A stretch of 64,000 bases of DNA, from contig NZ_JACJVQ010000013.1 of NCBI RefSeq assembly GCF_014212135.1, positions 124,001 to 188,000 of the forward strand, given 5' to 3'. The notes under the pieces were generated by a model, which saw only the letters and a list, made by a program, of their open reading frames with translations, made no database searches and had not been told where the DNA came from. Below, piece after piece: positions 17,738-26,064 of the stretch. The position numbers and the translations under genes are program-made. Each line of letters begins with the position of its first letter. The first letter of the stretch is position 1. The DNA is from Cohnella thailandensis (GTDB lineage Bacteria > Bacillota > Bacilli > Paenibacillales > Paenibacillaceae).

Positions 17738-18616
17738 TCACCCCGGTTCTTTGATCCCGGCGGCGGGAATGGGTCCCAACCGGCTCAGGAACGGCTCGAG
17801 AAGCTGTTGCAGCTCCTTGATCAACTTGTCCGAGGGCAGACGCTGGATCAGTTGCTGCAGCTGGCTTATCGCTTGCAGCAGCAGGTCTCCCAGCTTCTCC
17901 ACCACGGAGTACTTGCTCATCAGCTGCGCTTTCGAACTCGGATCCGCGCGGTCGTCCATGATCGCGCGCCTGTCCTCTTCGTTGCCCTCCTGAAGGATGT
18001 GCCAGACGCCCCATCCTCTCGGGGACGGGCTCGGCTTCTCCGCCCGGGCGATCTCCTGGACGAGCAGCTCGCATCTTGTGAAACGCTCGATCATCTCCGG
18101 CCATACGCGTTCGTAGAGTCCGGTCATGAGATGGGTGAAGGAGAGGAAGAGGCCGGATTTGATCTCCGAGCCGTGGTGCAGATACTCCTCCGCGTTCAGC
18201 TTCATCTGCTTCATCTTCGAGTAGAACAGAACCTTCACGCGGTTCAAGTCGCAGATCGCTTCCCCCATGCGCCGGATCATATCGATCTGCCCCGCTTGAG
18301 CCAGAAGATGATAGAAGCGCCCGCTGAAATAATCTCCGGCCAGCACCTTGAGCTGGCGGGAGCGCATGCCTTTCATACCGCCGCCGGATGCGCCGGTTTC
18401 ATTGTCTACCTGGTCGTGAATATCAAGACCCATTTGGACGAGGGAGGTGACGACGGCGAGAAGATCCTTATGGGTAACTGCCGAAGGCTGATGCGAGAGC
18501 ATGGCGTGCAGCAGGCGAATCCGTCCTTCCGGCATCTCCGGAACGTCCGTGTGAAGGGTAATCATATCGTAGTCCATGTACTTCTGGGCCATTTGAGCTA
18601 AATGGTTACGTGTCAT
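17738..18616 (-). CDS. hepS: Heptaprenyl diphosphate synthase component I
   Basis: It is the non-catalytic partner that sets chain length of the C35 prenyl synthase with HepT. The 292-aa, mainly helical protein matches the HEPPP_synt_1 family by position and by features such as [42 protein letters not shown], in pieces seen near residues 94-135. It begins at the ATG at 18616 behind a CGGAGG site and has its own extended -10 promoter near 18671. Confidence 0.88.
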   Translation of the reverse strand: MTRNHLAQMAQKYMDYDMITLHTDVPEMPEGRIRLLHAMLSHQPSAVTHKDLLAVVTSLVQMGLDIHDQVDNETGASGGGMKGMRSRQLKVLAGDYFSGRFYHLLAQAGQIDMIRRMGEAICDLNRVKVLFYSKMKQMKLNAEEYLHHGSEIKSGLFLSFTHLMTGLYERVWPEMIERFTRCELLVQEIARAEKPSPSPRGWGVWHILQEGNEEDRRAIMDDRADPSSKAQLMSKYSVVEKLGDLLLQAISQLQQLIQRLPSDKLIKELQQLLEPFLSRLGPIPAAGIKEPG

Positions 18617-18670
18617 TATTCAGCCTCCGAGCAATAAACGAGAGCGGCAGGGTCCGTTTGCATGGCAACA

Positions 18671-18679
18671 ATTATACCA
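18671..18679 (-). promoter_or_regulatory. Extended -10 promoter element before hepS
   Basis: The minus strand reads TGGTATAAT (plus 18671-18679), a TGN-extended -10 box about 55 bases before the hepS ATG. No good -35 is seen. Confidence 0.5.
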
Positions 18680-18715
18680 TATCCATACGTCGTCCGCATA
18701 AATGTCTGCTTGATT

Positions 18716-19258
18716 TCATGAATTCGCAAAATTTCTTCTCCAGGCGGCTCCGGCCCTCGTCCAATCGGGTCTTATTTTGGGCGCCCAGACGGGCTCGGAG
18801 CCCGCGATCGGATCCTGCAGGGCGGCGAGACCCGAGGATCTCCAGTCGGCCGCCCGAGAGTCCGCGGAGAATAGCAAGAGCCTTTTGCCCTGCTCCTCGG
18901 AGAACACCCGGATCAAGAGCTGCCGAACGTTGTGCACCTTGCCGAAAGAGAGCTCGACCAGGGCCGCCGCGTCCTTCCATACGCCGGCGGCGCCGCCCCG
19001 TTCCCGGGAAGCCGCCAAGTCGACCGTCAGAATGCCCTGCTCCCAGGTGAGCCTTCGGATGGACGACTCCAGCCTCATTCCGGCGAACGCGTCCACCATG
19101 TTCTCCTCGGACAGCGTCTGCACGGACATCGGCGCGAACACGGAAGGAGCCGCGCGCGTCCCGTTCATTCGTTCGTTCAGATTCGGCAGCTGGCCGAACG
19201 CGACGACCGCCACCGCGCCGGCGACCGCCAGCGCCAACCCCGCCTTAGCGAAGGACAT
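18716..19258 (-). CDS. Hypothetical membrane-anchored or secreted protein, 180 aa
   Basis: I do not recognise the family. The first 24 residues (SFAKAGLALAVAGAVAVVAF) form a signal or anchor helix, so the rest is probably outside the membrane. Residues 65-140 have alternating hydrophobic strands (TWEQGILTVDLAA, LVELSFGKVHNVRQLLIRVF, KRLLLFSAD), reminiscent of the GerM/sporulation lipoprotein fold, but the resemblance is weak. It lies between mtrB and hepS, where B. subtilis has no such gene, and has its own leader after the mtrB terminator. Confidence 0.7.
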   Translation of the reverse strand: MSFAKAGLALAVAGAVAVVAFGQLPNLNERMNGTRAAPSVFAPMSVQTLSEENMVDAFAGMRLESSIRRLTWEQGILTVDLAASRERGGAAGVWKDAAALVELSFGKVHNVRQLLIRVFSEEQGKRLLLFSADSRAADWRSSGLAALQDPIAGSEPVWAPKIRPDWTRAGAAWRRNFANS

Positions 19259-19305
19259 CGTTATCCCGCCTTTATCCCCTTTGTACCTTCCTTATCATTG
19301 TACAA

Positions 19306-19338
19306 AGAAAAAAGGCAGGCTATGCCATCGCCTGTCCT
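19306..19338 (-). terminator. Terminator after mtrB
   Basis: On the minus strand AGGACAGGC (plus 19330-19338) pairs with GCCTGCCT (19313-19320), followed by TTTTTTCTTT. It ends the short mtrB transcript. Confidence 0.7.
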
Positions 19339-19376
19339 TCCTCGTCCGCTTCTTCGACGCGCAACCGCGTCACCGG

Positions 19377-19604
19377 TCAATCGTCCGTTTCGATCGTGCC
19401 GTACTTCGTTAAAATAGTAGCCTTGCCTCTGATTTTGATAGCCGAGGTGTGATCGGTGAACTGGGCGATCATCACTTCGCCGCGATCCAGCTTCTCCGTA
19501 TGATGAAAGCGAGTATCGTGGCCGCGGGTGAGTCCGATCACGTTCACTCCGTTGTCCTTCGCTTTGATGACGATATATTCCCCGCCAGACGGCATGGTAT
19601 CCAT
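19377..19604 (-). CDS. mtrB: TRAP, trp RNA-binding attenuation protein
   Basis: An 11-subunit ring that binds tryptophan and then GAG/UAG repeats in trp leader RNA, causing termination. The 75-aa protein aligns along its length with B. subtilis Mtr[40 protein letters not shown]. The RNA-contact residues Lys37, Lys56 and Arg58 of B. subtilis correspond to Lys38, Lys57 and Arg59, and the Trp-pocket threonines to Thr26 and Thr31. The ATG follows GGAGGTGG. Unlike B. subtilis there is no folE (mtrA) next to it. Its target is the site at 9205-9257. Confidence 0.97.
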   Translation of the reverse strand: MDTMPSGGEYIVIKAKDNGVNVIGLTRGHDTRFHHTEKLDRGEVMIAQFTDHTSAIKIRGKATILTKYGTIETDD

Positions 19605-19631
19605 TGCTCGTCCACCTCCTCTGTAATCTCC

Positions 19632-19661
19632 ACTATGAAGGAAGATGCCGCGTCATGTCAA
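19632..19661 (-). promoter_or_regulatory. Promoter for mtrB
   Basis: Minus strand TTGACA (plus 19656-19661), 18-bp spacer and CATAGT (19632-19637), between the tRNA-Pro hairpin and mtrB. Confidence 0.6.
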
Positions 19662-19664
19662 TCG

Positions 19665-19710
19665 AAAGGGCTGCCCCAAAGGTTCTATAACCTTAATGGA
19701 ACAGCCCCTT
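19665..19710 (-). terminator. Hairpin after tRNA-Pro
   Basis: An AAGGGGCTG / CAGCCCTTT stem with an inner UUAAGG / CCUUU stem follows the tRNA gene on the minus strand. The T run is only three bases, so it is a moderate terminator or a processing structure. Confidence 0.5.
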
Positions 19711-19753
19711 CTCTCGGGAACGGCCTGCGAACAGGTCCGCTATGCTTATGTAA

Positions 19754-19830
19754 TGGTCGGAGTAGCGGGATTCGAACCCACGGCCTCATCCACCCCAAGG
19801 ATGCGCGCTACCAGGCTGCGCTATACCCCG
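19754..19830 (-). tRNA. tRNA-Pro (GGG anticodon)
   Basis: A 77-nt cloverleaf including an encoded CCA end. The acceptor stem CGGGGTA/TACTCCG pairs with one G-U. The anticodon stem CATCC/GGATG holds loop TTGGGGT, giving anticodon GGG. The T arm contains GGTTCGAATCC. It lies between hup and mtrB with its own promoter (TTGCGC at plus 19872-19877, TATAAT at 19848-19853). Confidence 0.95.
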
Positions 19831-19847
19831 AAACAGGTTCGAGAGCC

Positions 19848-19877
19848 ATTATAGCACAGGGCCGGAGAGCAGCGCAA
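19848..19877 (-). promoter_or_regulatory. Promoter for tRNA-Pro
   Basis: Minus strand TTGCGC (plus 19872-19877), 18-bp spacer, TATAAT (19848-19853), about 18 bases before the mature tRNA 5' end. Confidence 0.6.
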
Positions 19878-19914
19878 TCCTTGAATCCTCACAATACTAA
19901 GCAAATATCCGATT

Positions 19915-20187
19915 TTATTTAATGCCTTCCTTAAGAGCCTTGCCCGGCTTGAACGCCGGAATCTTGCCTGCCGGAATCTCGATCTCTACGCCGGTTTGAG
20001 GATTGCGGCCTTTGCGCGCGGAGCGCTCTCTAACTTCAAAGTTGCCGAAGCCTACGAGTTGGACCTTGTCTCCGTTCTGAAGAGCTTCGGAAATAACGTC
20101 AAAGACGGCATCAACCGCTTGGGTCGCATCCTTCTTGGACAGATCCGTCAATTCGGATACTTTGGTGATCAGTTCAGTCTTGTTCAT
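19915..20187 (-). CDS. hup: DNA-binding protein HU
   Basis: An abundant nucleoid protein that bends DNA (hbs in B. subtilis). The 90-aa protein is almost identical to HBsu in its signature parts: MNKTELI at the start, [21 protein letters not shown] and [12 protein letters not shown] in the DNA-binding arm and tail. I use the ATG at 20187, eight bases after AGGAGG. A GTG nine bases earlier overlaps that ribosome site and is not credible. It is preceded by promoter 20245-20274. Confidence 0.97.
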   Translation of the reverse strand: MNKTELITKVSELTDLSKKDATQAVDAVFDVISEALQNGDKVQLVGFGNFEVRERSARKGRNPQTGVEIEIPAGKIPAFKPGKALKEGIK

Positions 20188-20244
20188 GACATTCACCTCC
20201 TAGGCGGAAACTAGCTTGTTAACTGTTTATCCGTTTCACCAGAA

Positions 20245-20274
20245 ATTATACACAGAGACGGCTCGCGGTTTCAA
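20245..20274 (-). promoter_or_regulatory. Promoter for hup
   Basis: Minus strand TTGAAA (plus 20269-20274), 18-bp spacer, TATAAT (20245-20250). Confidence 0.65.
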
Positions 20275-20308
20275 GCGGAGATGGGCATTCCCGCTCCGCA
20301 AGGCGGAT

Positions 20309-21295
20309 TCAGGCCGTTTTTTTGCGGTGGCTGTTCATGAAGGTAACGGCTAGCGCCAGAACGAGAACGCCGCCCTTGACGATATCGTTCACGTAGTATT
20401 GCACGTGCAGCATCGTCAATCCGTTAATGAGAACGCCGGTCAGAACGGCGCCGACGAACGTTCCGACGATATTCGGACGTCCCGCTCCGAGCACGGAATA
20501 GCCGACGAATACGGCCGCCACCGCCTCCATCAGGAGCGGAGAGCCCGCGTCGATCTGCCCGGAGCCTACGCGCGCCGCGAACAGGATGCCGCCGATCGCC
20601 GCCATGACGCCGGAAGCGATATAGGCGTACATGCGGACCCGTTTCACGCGGAGACCCGACAGGCGAGCCGCCTCCTCGTTGCCGCCGGTCATGATCATCT
20701 GACGGCCCCAACGGGTGTACTTGAAGAACAGATGAGCTCCGATTACCGCGATAAGCATCAGGATAACGGGGAACGGAACGCCGAGGAGCTTGCCTTGCCC
20801 GATCCACAGGAAATCCTTCTCCATGACGCCGGGAGCTTTCGTCCCGTCGGACATCTGCATGTTGCTGTAGATCGCGTACCCCTTCGTATACGTCTTGTGA
20901 ATCCCGTTGATGATGTACATCATCGCCAGCGTCGCGATCATGTCCGGAATGCGGACCTTGACGATGAGGAACGAATTCAAGAGGCCGACCAGGGCGCCTA
21001 CGAGCAACGGAACGATAATCGTGACGACGAGCGGCATCTCGAACCAAACCATCATCGTGGCGGTCACGACGGTCGTCAGCGACACGGTCGCTCCCACGGA
21101 CAAGTCGAAGCCGTCGACCGTAAGCGAGATCGTCACGCCGATCGCCACGAAGGTCACGATGGAGATGGAACGCAGAATATCCGTCAGGTTGCCGTAAGTG
21201 AAAAAGTATTCATTGTATAACGAAAAGAACAAGAGCACGACCCCGATAAAAATCAGAGCCCCGTACTTGTAGGTGAATTGCATCAATTTGTTCAA
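20309..21295 (-). CDS. Sugar ABC transporter permease, RbsC family
   Basis: The membrane channel of a ribose/galactose-class (CUT2) sugar importer. The 328-aa protein has eight to ten hydrophobic segments, with the family motif DGFDLSVGATVSLT near residue 60 and AARLSGLRVKRVRMYAYIASG, the loop contacting the ATPase. I start it at TTG 21295 (MNKLMQFTYKYG), seven bases after AGGAGG and overlapping the ATPase stop as TTGA. Open frame upstream of this lies within the ATPase gene. The sugar cannot be told from sequence. Confidence 0.88.
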   Translation of the reverse strand: MNKLMQFTYKYGALIFIGVVLLFFSLYNEYFFTYGNLTDILRSISIVTFVAIGVTISLTVDGFDLSVGATVSLTTVVTATMMVWFEMPLVVTIIVPLLVGALVGLLNSFLIVKVRIPDMIATLAMMYIINGIHKTYTKGYAIYSNMQMSDGTKAPGVMEKDFLWIGQGKLLGVPFPVILMLIAVIGAHLFFKYTRWGRQMIMTGGNEEAARLSGLRVKRVRMYAYIASGVMAAIGGILFAARVGSGQIDAGSPLLMEAVAAVFVGYSVLGAGRPNIVGTFVGAVLTGVLINGLTMLHVQYYVNDIVKGGVLVLALAVTFMNSHRKKTA

Positions 21296-22806
21296 GCTAA
21301 TTCCTCCTGACCTGCGCTCGCGTAGTATAACAGATTCTCCTGCGTGGCTTCGCCGCGAAGGAATTGTTTGACGATCCGTCCGTCGCACATGACGAGAATG
21401 CGGTCGGCCAGCCCCAGAGCCTCGGCGAACTCGCAAGTCAAGTACAGAATGCCCTTCCCCTGTGCCGCCAGCTCTCCGATAATGGTGAAAATATCCCGTT
21501 TCGCCCCGATATCGACTCCCTTGGTCGGCTCGTCGAGCACGAACACTTCGGCGCCCGTGTTCAGCCATTTGCCGATCGCGACCTTCTGCTGATTGCCGCC
21601 GCTCAAGAATCCGGTCAGCTGGCCCGCGGAGGACGTCTTGATCCCTAGCCGGCCGATGACGCCGATGGCGTTCGATTTCTCCTTGGATCCCGACAGGACT
21701 CCCCACTTGCTCAATTGGCCGAGGATCGGAAGACTCAGATTATGCAGCACCGATTCCTTCACGAGGATGCCTTCCTTCCGGCGTTCCTCGGGAACGAGCA
21801 CGATACCCGACTCGACGGCTCCGGCAGGCGCTCTGAGATCGGCTTGCTTGCCCGCGATCCGCACCGTTCCCCGTTCCGCCTCGTCGGCTCCGAACAGGAG
21901 ACGGGAGAGCTCCGTCTTGCCCGCGCCGACAAGACCGACGACGGCCACGATCTCTCCGCGCCGCACCTCCAAGTCGACTCCCCTTACCCGGTTGCCCAGC
22001 GTAAGATCGCGGGCGGATAGAACGACCTCTCCGATCGGAACCTCTTGCTTCGGGTACTCGTCGTCGAGGCTGCGGCCTAGCATCGCATGGATGATATCGG
22101 ACGTGTCGATCTTCGAAGTCGGCTCCGTCAGGATCATCCGTCCGTCCCGCATGACCGTCGCGCGGTCGCAGATCTGGAACACTTCGTGCAGACGGTGCGA
22201 GATAAATACGAGCCCGATGCCGGCCTTCTTCAGCTTGTCCATGATGCGGAACAGCTGATCGGTTTCTTCCAAGCTAAGCGGAGCGGTAGGCTCGTCGAAA
22301 ATGACGATCTTCGCTTCTTCGACCATCACGCGCGCGATGAGCACCAGCTGCTTCTCGGCAAGCGTCAAGTCCGCCACCTTCTTGCGGACCGGCACGTTCA
22401 AGCCTAGATCCGCGAGGAGCTTCTCCGCTTCCGCGTAGAGATCGCGCCATTTCAGCCAAGCGCGCTGCTTGGCCGTCATCATCCGATCGAGGAAGATATT
22501 CTCCGCGACCGACAGATGCGCCACCAGCGAGGTATCGACCTCCTGATAGACGCAGTGGATTCCTGCCGCCTTGGCATCTGCGGGGGAACGCAGGATCAGC
22601 TCTCGGCCTTCGATCCGTATCGTTCCTTCGTCCGCTTCATAGGCCCCGGACAGAATCTTCATCAAGGTGCTTTTGCCGGCGCCGTTCGCCCCGAGCAGTG
22701 CATGAATTTCCCCCGCTTCGACCGTAAATCTGGCATCGTGCAAAGCCTTGACCCCGGAGAACGATTTGCCGATCCCCGACATCTCGAGCAAGATCCCTTT
22801 ATCCAT
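21292..22806 (-). CDS. Sugar ABC transporter ATP-binding protein, RbsA/MglA family
   Basis: The 504-aa protein is a tandem double ATPase, as usual in CUT2 sugar importers. The first half has Walker A GANGAGKST near residue 38, DLTLAEKQLVLIARVM signature and Walker B IVIFDEPTAPL. The second half has GLVGAGKTELSRLLFG, FLSGGNQQKVAIGKWL and VFVLDEPTKGVDIGAK. It starts at the ATG at 22806 and is separated from the binding-protein gene by a hairpin (22854-22880) that may reduce its expression relative to the binding protein. Confidence 0.92.
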   Translation of the reverse strand: MDKGILLEMSGIGKSFSGVKALHDARFTVEAGEIHALLGANGAGKSTLMKILSGAYEADEGTIRIEGRELILRSPADAKAAGIHCVYQEVDTSLVAHLSVAENIFLDRMMTAKQRAWLKWRDLYAEAEKLLADLGLNVPVRKKVADLTLAEKQLVLIARVMVEEAKIVIFDEPTAPLSLEETDQLFRIMDKLKKAGIGLVFISHRLHEVFQICDRATVMRDGRMILTEPTSKIDTSDIIHAMLGRSLDDEYPKQEVPIGEVVLSARDLTLGNRVRGVDLEVRRGEIVAVVGLVGAGKTELSRLLFGADEAERGTVRIAGKQADLRAPAGAVESGIVLVPEERRKEGILVKESVLHNLSLPILGQLSKWGVLSGSKEKSNAIGVIGRLGIKTSSAGQLTGFLSGGNQQKVAIGKWLNTGAEVFVLDEPTKGVDIGAKRDIFTIIGELAAQGKGILYLTCEFAEALGLADRILVMCDGRIVKQFLRGEATQENLLYYASAGQEELA

Positions 22807-22853
22807 ACGCTAGATCACTTCCCTTATTGGCAGATTGCTATAGACAGCAGGAA

Positions 22854-22880
22854 ACGGCGCGGCTATATTGCCCGCGCCGT
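22854..22880 (-). promoter_or_regulatory. Intergenic hairpin between sugar-binding protein and ATPase genes
   Basis: ACGGCGCGG (22854-22862) and CCGCGCCGT (22872-22880) pair perfectly over 9 bp, followed on the minus strand by TTTCC. Such hairpins often protect the upstream binding-protein mRNA and partly stop transcription. Confidence 0.55.
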
Positions 22881-22909
22881 GCCCCAGCCGTCGGTTTCGG
22901 TGTTGCTTC

Positions 22910-24061
22910 TTACTTCGCTCCGACAGCTGCCTCAAGCTCTTTCAGGTAATCGGTGTTGCCTTGGTCGCTCTCGCCCCAGCCTTCCACGTACTGGGACAGG
23001 TCGGCCGTCGTGACTTGCTTGTCCGTCGGAAGCGCGTCGCGGCTAACGTAGACGGAGTCGATCTGTACGGTCGGTTCGATCGTATCGCCGTGCAGAGCCT
23101 GGTACAGGTAACGAACGTGAACCGTTCCGATCGTCGTCGGGTCGACCGCCGCGGAGGCGATCCATGGGCTCGTCGGATCTTGGATCATCGCCAGGTCCTC
23201 GTCGCTCATGTCGATGCCGTAAACCTTGATTTCGTCGCGGCCCGCTTGCTTGATCGCGTTGGCCGCTCCCTTCGCGAACTCATCCCATGCCGCCCATACG
23301 GCCGTGATGCTGCCCTTCTCGGGATATTGCTTCAGGATAGCTTCCATCTTCGTTTGCGCATCCAGCTGCGGGTTGCTCGCATCGCCGAAGGAAGTGATCT
23401 CCTTGATGTCCGGATACTTCGCTTGGAATGCGGCGTAGGATTCTTGGCGTCGTTCCATCGGAGCGAAGCCGGCTACCCATACCTTAACGATGTTGCCCTT
23501 GCCGCCGGCATCCTTAGCCAGCTGCTCGAGCGTTTGTTCCGCCATCTTCTGGTCGTTCTGCGACAGGTCCGTCACGCCTTCGATTCCGAGCGCGGCGTCG
23601 AATGCCACTACCGGAATGCCGGCAGCCTTAGCCTTCTCTACGCCTGCGGCCAGGGCGCCGTTGTTGCCGTGGTCGATCAGGATGCCGTCGAACTTCTGGT
23701 TGACGGCCGCGTCCAGGTTGGACGCCATCTTGCTCAGGTCGTTCTCGGAAGCGAACACCGTCACTTCGCCGCCGAACTTCTCGACTTGCTTCTTGACGCC
23801 GTCGATGTATTGCGCGGAGAACGTACCCGTGTTGAACTGCATGACGAGCGCGATCTTCTTGCCCTTCAGCGCTTCGATCGAAGAATCGCCGGAAGCTTCG
23901 GGAGAAGCGGATTCGGAAGCCGGCGCGGAGGCCGACGGCGATGCCGATTCGCTGGCCGTTCCGTTATTGTTGCCGCCGTTGTTGTTGCCGCATGCGGTCA
24001 GCGCGAGCACCAATACCATCGCAAGCGCGAACCAGACGCCCCATTTTCTCTGTTTAACCAT
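22910..24061 (-). CDS. Sugar-binding lipoprotein of CUT2 ABC transporter
   Basis: It captures the sugar outside the cell and delivers it to the permease at 20309-21295. The 383-aa protein has a lipoprotein signal ending at lipobox LALTAC (Cys near 26), a Ser/Ala/Glu-rich linker, and a type I periplasmic-binding fold with GILIDHGNNGALAAGVEKAKAAGIPVVAFD in parts and AVWAAWDEFAKGAANAI. The substrate is uncertain (ribose, galactose or inositol class). It is the first gene of the operon, after a consensus promoter at 24110-24138. Confidence 0.9.
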   Translation of the reverse strand: MVKQRKWGVWFALAMVLVLALTACGNNNGGNNNGTASESASPSASAPASESASPEASGDSSIEALKGKKIALVMQFNTGTFSAQYIDGVKKQVEKFGGEVTVFASENDLSKMASNLDAAVNQKFDGILIDHGNNGALAAGVEKAKAAGIPVVAFDAALGIEGVTDLSQNDQKMAEQTLEQLAKDAGGKGNIVKVWVAGFAPMERRQESYAAFQAKYPDIKEITSFGDASNPQLDAQTKMEAILKQYPEKGSITAVWAAWDEFAKGAANAIKQAGRDEIKVYGIDMSDEDLAMIQDPTSPWIASAAVDPTTIGTVHVRYLYQALHGDTIEPTVQIDSVYVSRDALPTDKQVTTADLSQYVEGWGESDQGNTDYLKELEAAVGAK

Positions 24062-24109
24062 TTCTCTTGCCTCCTATATAATAGTGCTTGTCAAAATGAA
24101 TATAGAGTA

Positions 24110-24138
24110 AATATAACCTCCATTACCCACTATGTCAA
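24110..24138 (-). promoter_or_regulatory. Promoter of the sugar ABC operon
   Basis: Minus strand TTGACA (plus 24133-24138), 17-bp spacer, TATATT (24110-24115). A second TTGACA follows close downstream without a good -10. No cre site is visible nearby. Confidence 0.7.
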
Positions 24139-24283
24139 TTGGATTTGTAGATTTTAGATGAATTGGTTTGCCAGAGTACATTGTAGGATATTCTTGTCGA
24201 ATTCACAATTGTTTTGTCGTTTTTCTCGCAAAAAAAAACCTACCGGACAATAGAGCCGCACGGGCGAGTCATAGACTCAATAA

Positions 24284-24317
24284 ATAAAAAACGGCTTCGG
24301 AAACGATCCGAAACCGC
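24284..24317 (-). terminator. Terminator after spoIVA
   Basis: Minus strand CGGTTTCGG (plus 24308-24316) pairs with CCGAAGCCG (24292-24300) with one mismatch and is followed by a TTTTTT run (24285-24291). Confidence 0.8.
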
Positions 24318-24332
24318 TCTTTATACAGACTG

Positions 24333-25811
24333 TTAGAGGATAATGGCGATAAGTCCGCCCGAGCCTTCGTTGATGATGCGGCCGAGCGTTTCTTGAAGCT
24401 TGTATCGGGCGTTGTCCGGCATCATCGCGATCTTGCCTTGGATGCCTTCCCTTACGATCGAATGGAGAGAGCGTCCGAAAATATCGGATTCCCAGATCTT
24501 GATCGGGTCCTTCTCGAAATCCTGCATCAGGTAGCGGACGAGCTCCTCGCTCTGCTTCTCCGTGCCGATGATCGGGGCGAATTCGGATTCGACGTCCACC
24601 CGGATCATATGAATGGACGGAGCGGTCGCTTTGAGGCGAACCCCGAATCGGGAGCCTTGGCGGATAAGCTCGGGCTCGTCGAGCACCATCTCGGTAAGAG
24701 AAGGCGCGGCGACTCCGTACCCGGTCGTCTTGACCATCTCGAGCGCCTCGGCGAACCGGTCGTACTCGCGCTTGGCATGGGCGAATTCCTGCATCAGCTG
24801 CAGCAGATGATCCTTCCCGCGGATCTCCGTCCCGACGACTTCCTGCAGGATCCGGTCGTACAGCTCATCCGGGGCGTACAAGTCGATCTCGGCGACTCCT
24901 TGCCCCATGTTCATGCCGCTTAGCCCGGCCTTCGCGATGAATTCGTACTCCAGGAAGTTGGACACGATGCGATCGACGTCTCTCAGCCTGCGAATATCCT
25001 TTACCGTGTCCCGAACGGAATTTTCATAGCTGGAACGCAGCCAATGGCGTTCGTTCAGCACCATGACCCAGCTCGGAAGATTGACATTGACTTCGTGCAC
25101 GGGGAACTCGTAGAGCACCTCGCGCAGCACGCTCATGACTTCTTCTTCCCCCATCGTCGCTACGCTCAGCGTGATGACGGGAATGTCGTACTTGGCGGCA
25201 AGTTCGCTGCGGAGCGCCAACGTCTCGTCGCTGCGGGGGCGCGTCGAGTTGACGATAAGAACGAACGGCTTGCCGACCTCCTTCAGCTCCTGAACGACTC
25301 TCTCTTCGGCTTCTACATAGGCGCTTCGCGGAATTTCCGCGATCGTGCCGTCCGTCGTCACCACGACGCCCAGCGTGGAATGCTCCTGTATAACCTTCCG
25401 CGTTCCGATCTCCGCCGCTTCCTGGAACGGAATGGCGTCCTCGAACCACGGCGTAGTGATCATGCGGGGACCGTTCTCGTCCTCGTAGCCTTTGGCGCCT
25501 TCGACGGCATAACCGACGCAGTCGACGAGACGGACGTTGACTTCGAGCCCTTCCGCCACCTTGATTTGAACCGCGTTATTCGGTACGAACTTCGGTTCCG
25601 TCGTCATGATCGTCTTGCCGGCCGCGCTTTGCGGAAGCTCGTCGATCGCGCGTATCCGGTCGGATTCATGAGCGATGTTCGGCAGCACGACGGTTTCGAC
25701 GAACCGCTTGATAAAGGTCGATTTGCCCGTCCGGACGGCGCCGACGACCCCGAGGTAGATATCGCCGCCCGTGCGTTCGGCGATATCCTTGAAAATGTCC
25801 ACTTTTTCCAA
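24333..25811 (-). CDS. spoIVA: Stage IV sporulation protein A, spore coat ATPase
   Basis: It polymerises with ATP on the forespore surface to form the coat base layer. The 492-aa protein is the same length as B. subtilis SpoIVA and ends with the same INEGSGGLIAIIL tail. The Walker A loop GAVRTGKST is at 24-32, with RLVDCVGYAVEGAKGYEDENG and VNSTRP further on. The start is TTG at 25811 (LEKVDIFKD in frame), behind GGGGAGGG. The longer ATG version at 25877 lacks homology. A sigma-E-like promoter lies at 25895-25923. Confidence 0.97.
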   Translation of the reverse strand: MEKVDIFKDIAERTGGDIYLGVVGAVRTGKSTFIKRFVETVVLPNIAHESDRIRAIDELPQSAAGKTIMTTEPKFVPNNAVQIKVAEGLEVNVRLVDCVGYAVEGAKGYEDENGPRMITTPWFEDAIPFQEAAEIGTRKVIQEHSTLGVVVTTDGTIAEIPRSAYVEAEERVVQELKEVGKPFVLIVNSTRPRSDETLALRSELAAKYDIPVITLSVATMGEEEVMSVLREVLYEFPVHEVNVNLPSWVMVLNERHWLRSSYENSVRDTVKDIRRLRDVDRIVSNFLEYEFIAKAGLSGMNMGQGVAEIDLYAPDELYDRILQEVVGTEIRGKDHLLQLMQEFAHAKREYDRFAEALEMVKTTGYGVAAPSLTEMVLDEPELIRQGSRFGVRLKATAPSIHMIRVDVESEFAPIIGTEKQSEELVRYLMQDFEKDPIKIWESDIFGRSLHSIVREGIQGKIAMMPDNARYKLQETLGRIINEGSGGLIAIIL

Positions 25812-25894
25812 TGAGATTCCCTCCCCTTCGTAATCGCGAAGCCTGCGTGGTCCGTCAGCGCGACGGAACTCGTACACGAACTTGGACTGCTATC

Positions 25895-25923
25895 ATTCTA
25901 TGACCGAATGGACGGATTATGAC
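25895..25923 (-). promoter_or_regulatory. Sigma-E-like promoter for spoIVA
   Basis: Minus strand GTCATAAT (plus 25916-25923), 13-bp spacer and CATAGAAT (25895-25902), close to the sigma-E pattern GTCATATT / CATACAAT. SpoIVA is mother-cell sigma-E dependent in B. subtilis. Confidence 0.6.
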
Positions 25924-26024
25924 GCAGCCTGATAATTATGTTAGAGATTGTTCCTACCCTTCCGCGCGCCTCCATACCCCAAGAGCATATGAGCCTTTTC
26001 TCCGTCCTATGTCGGCCGCGACAA

Positions 26025-26060
26025 TAAAATAACCGCCCTTCCCCTAGGAGAAGAGCGGTT
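26025..26060 (-). terminator. Terminator after the YphF-like gene
   Basis: Minus strand AACCGCTCTTCTCC pairs with GGAAGGGCGGTT with a small loop and then reads ATTTTATTG. Confidence 0.7.
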
Positions 26061-26064
26061 CTAT

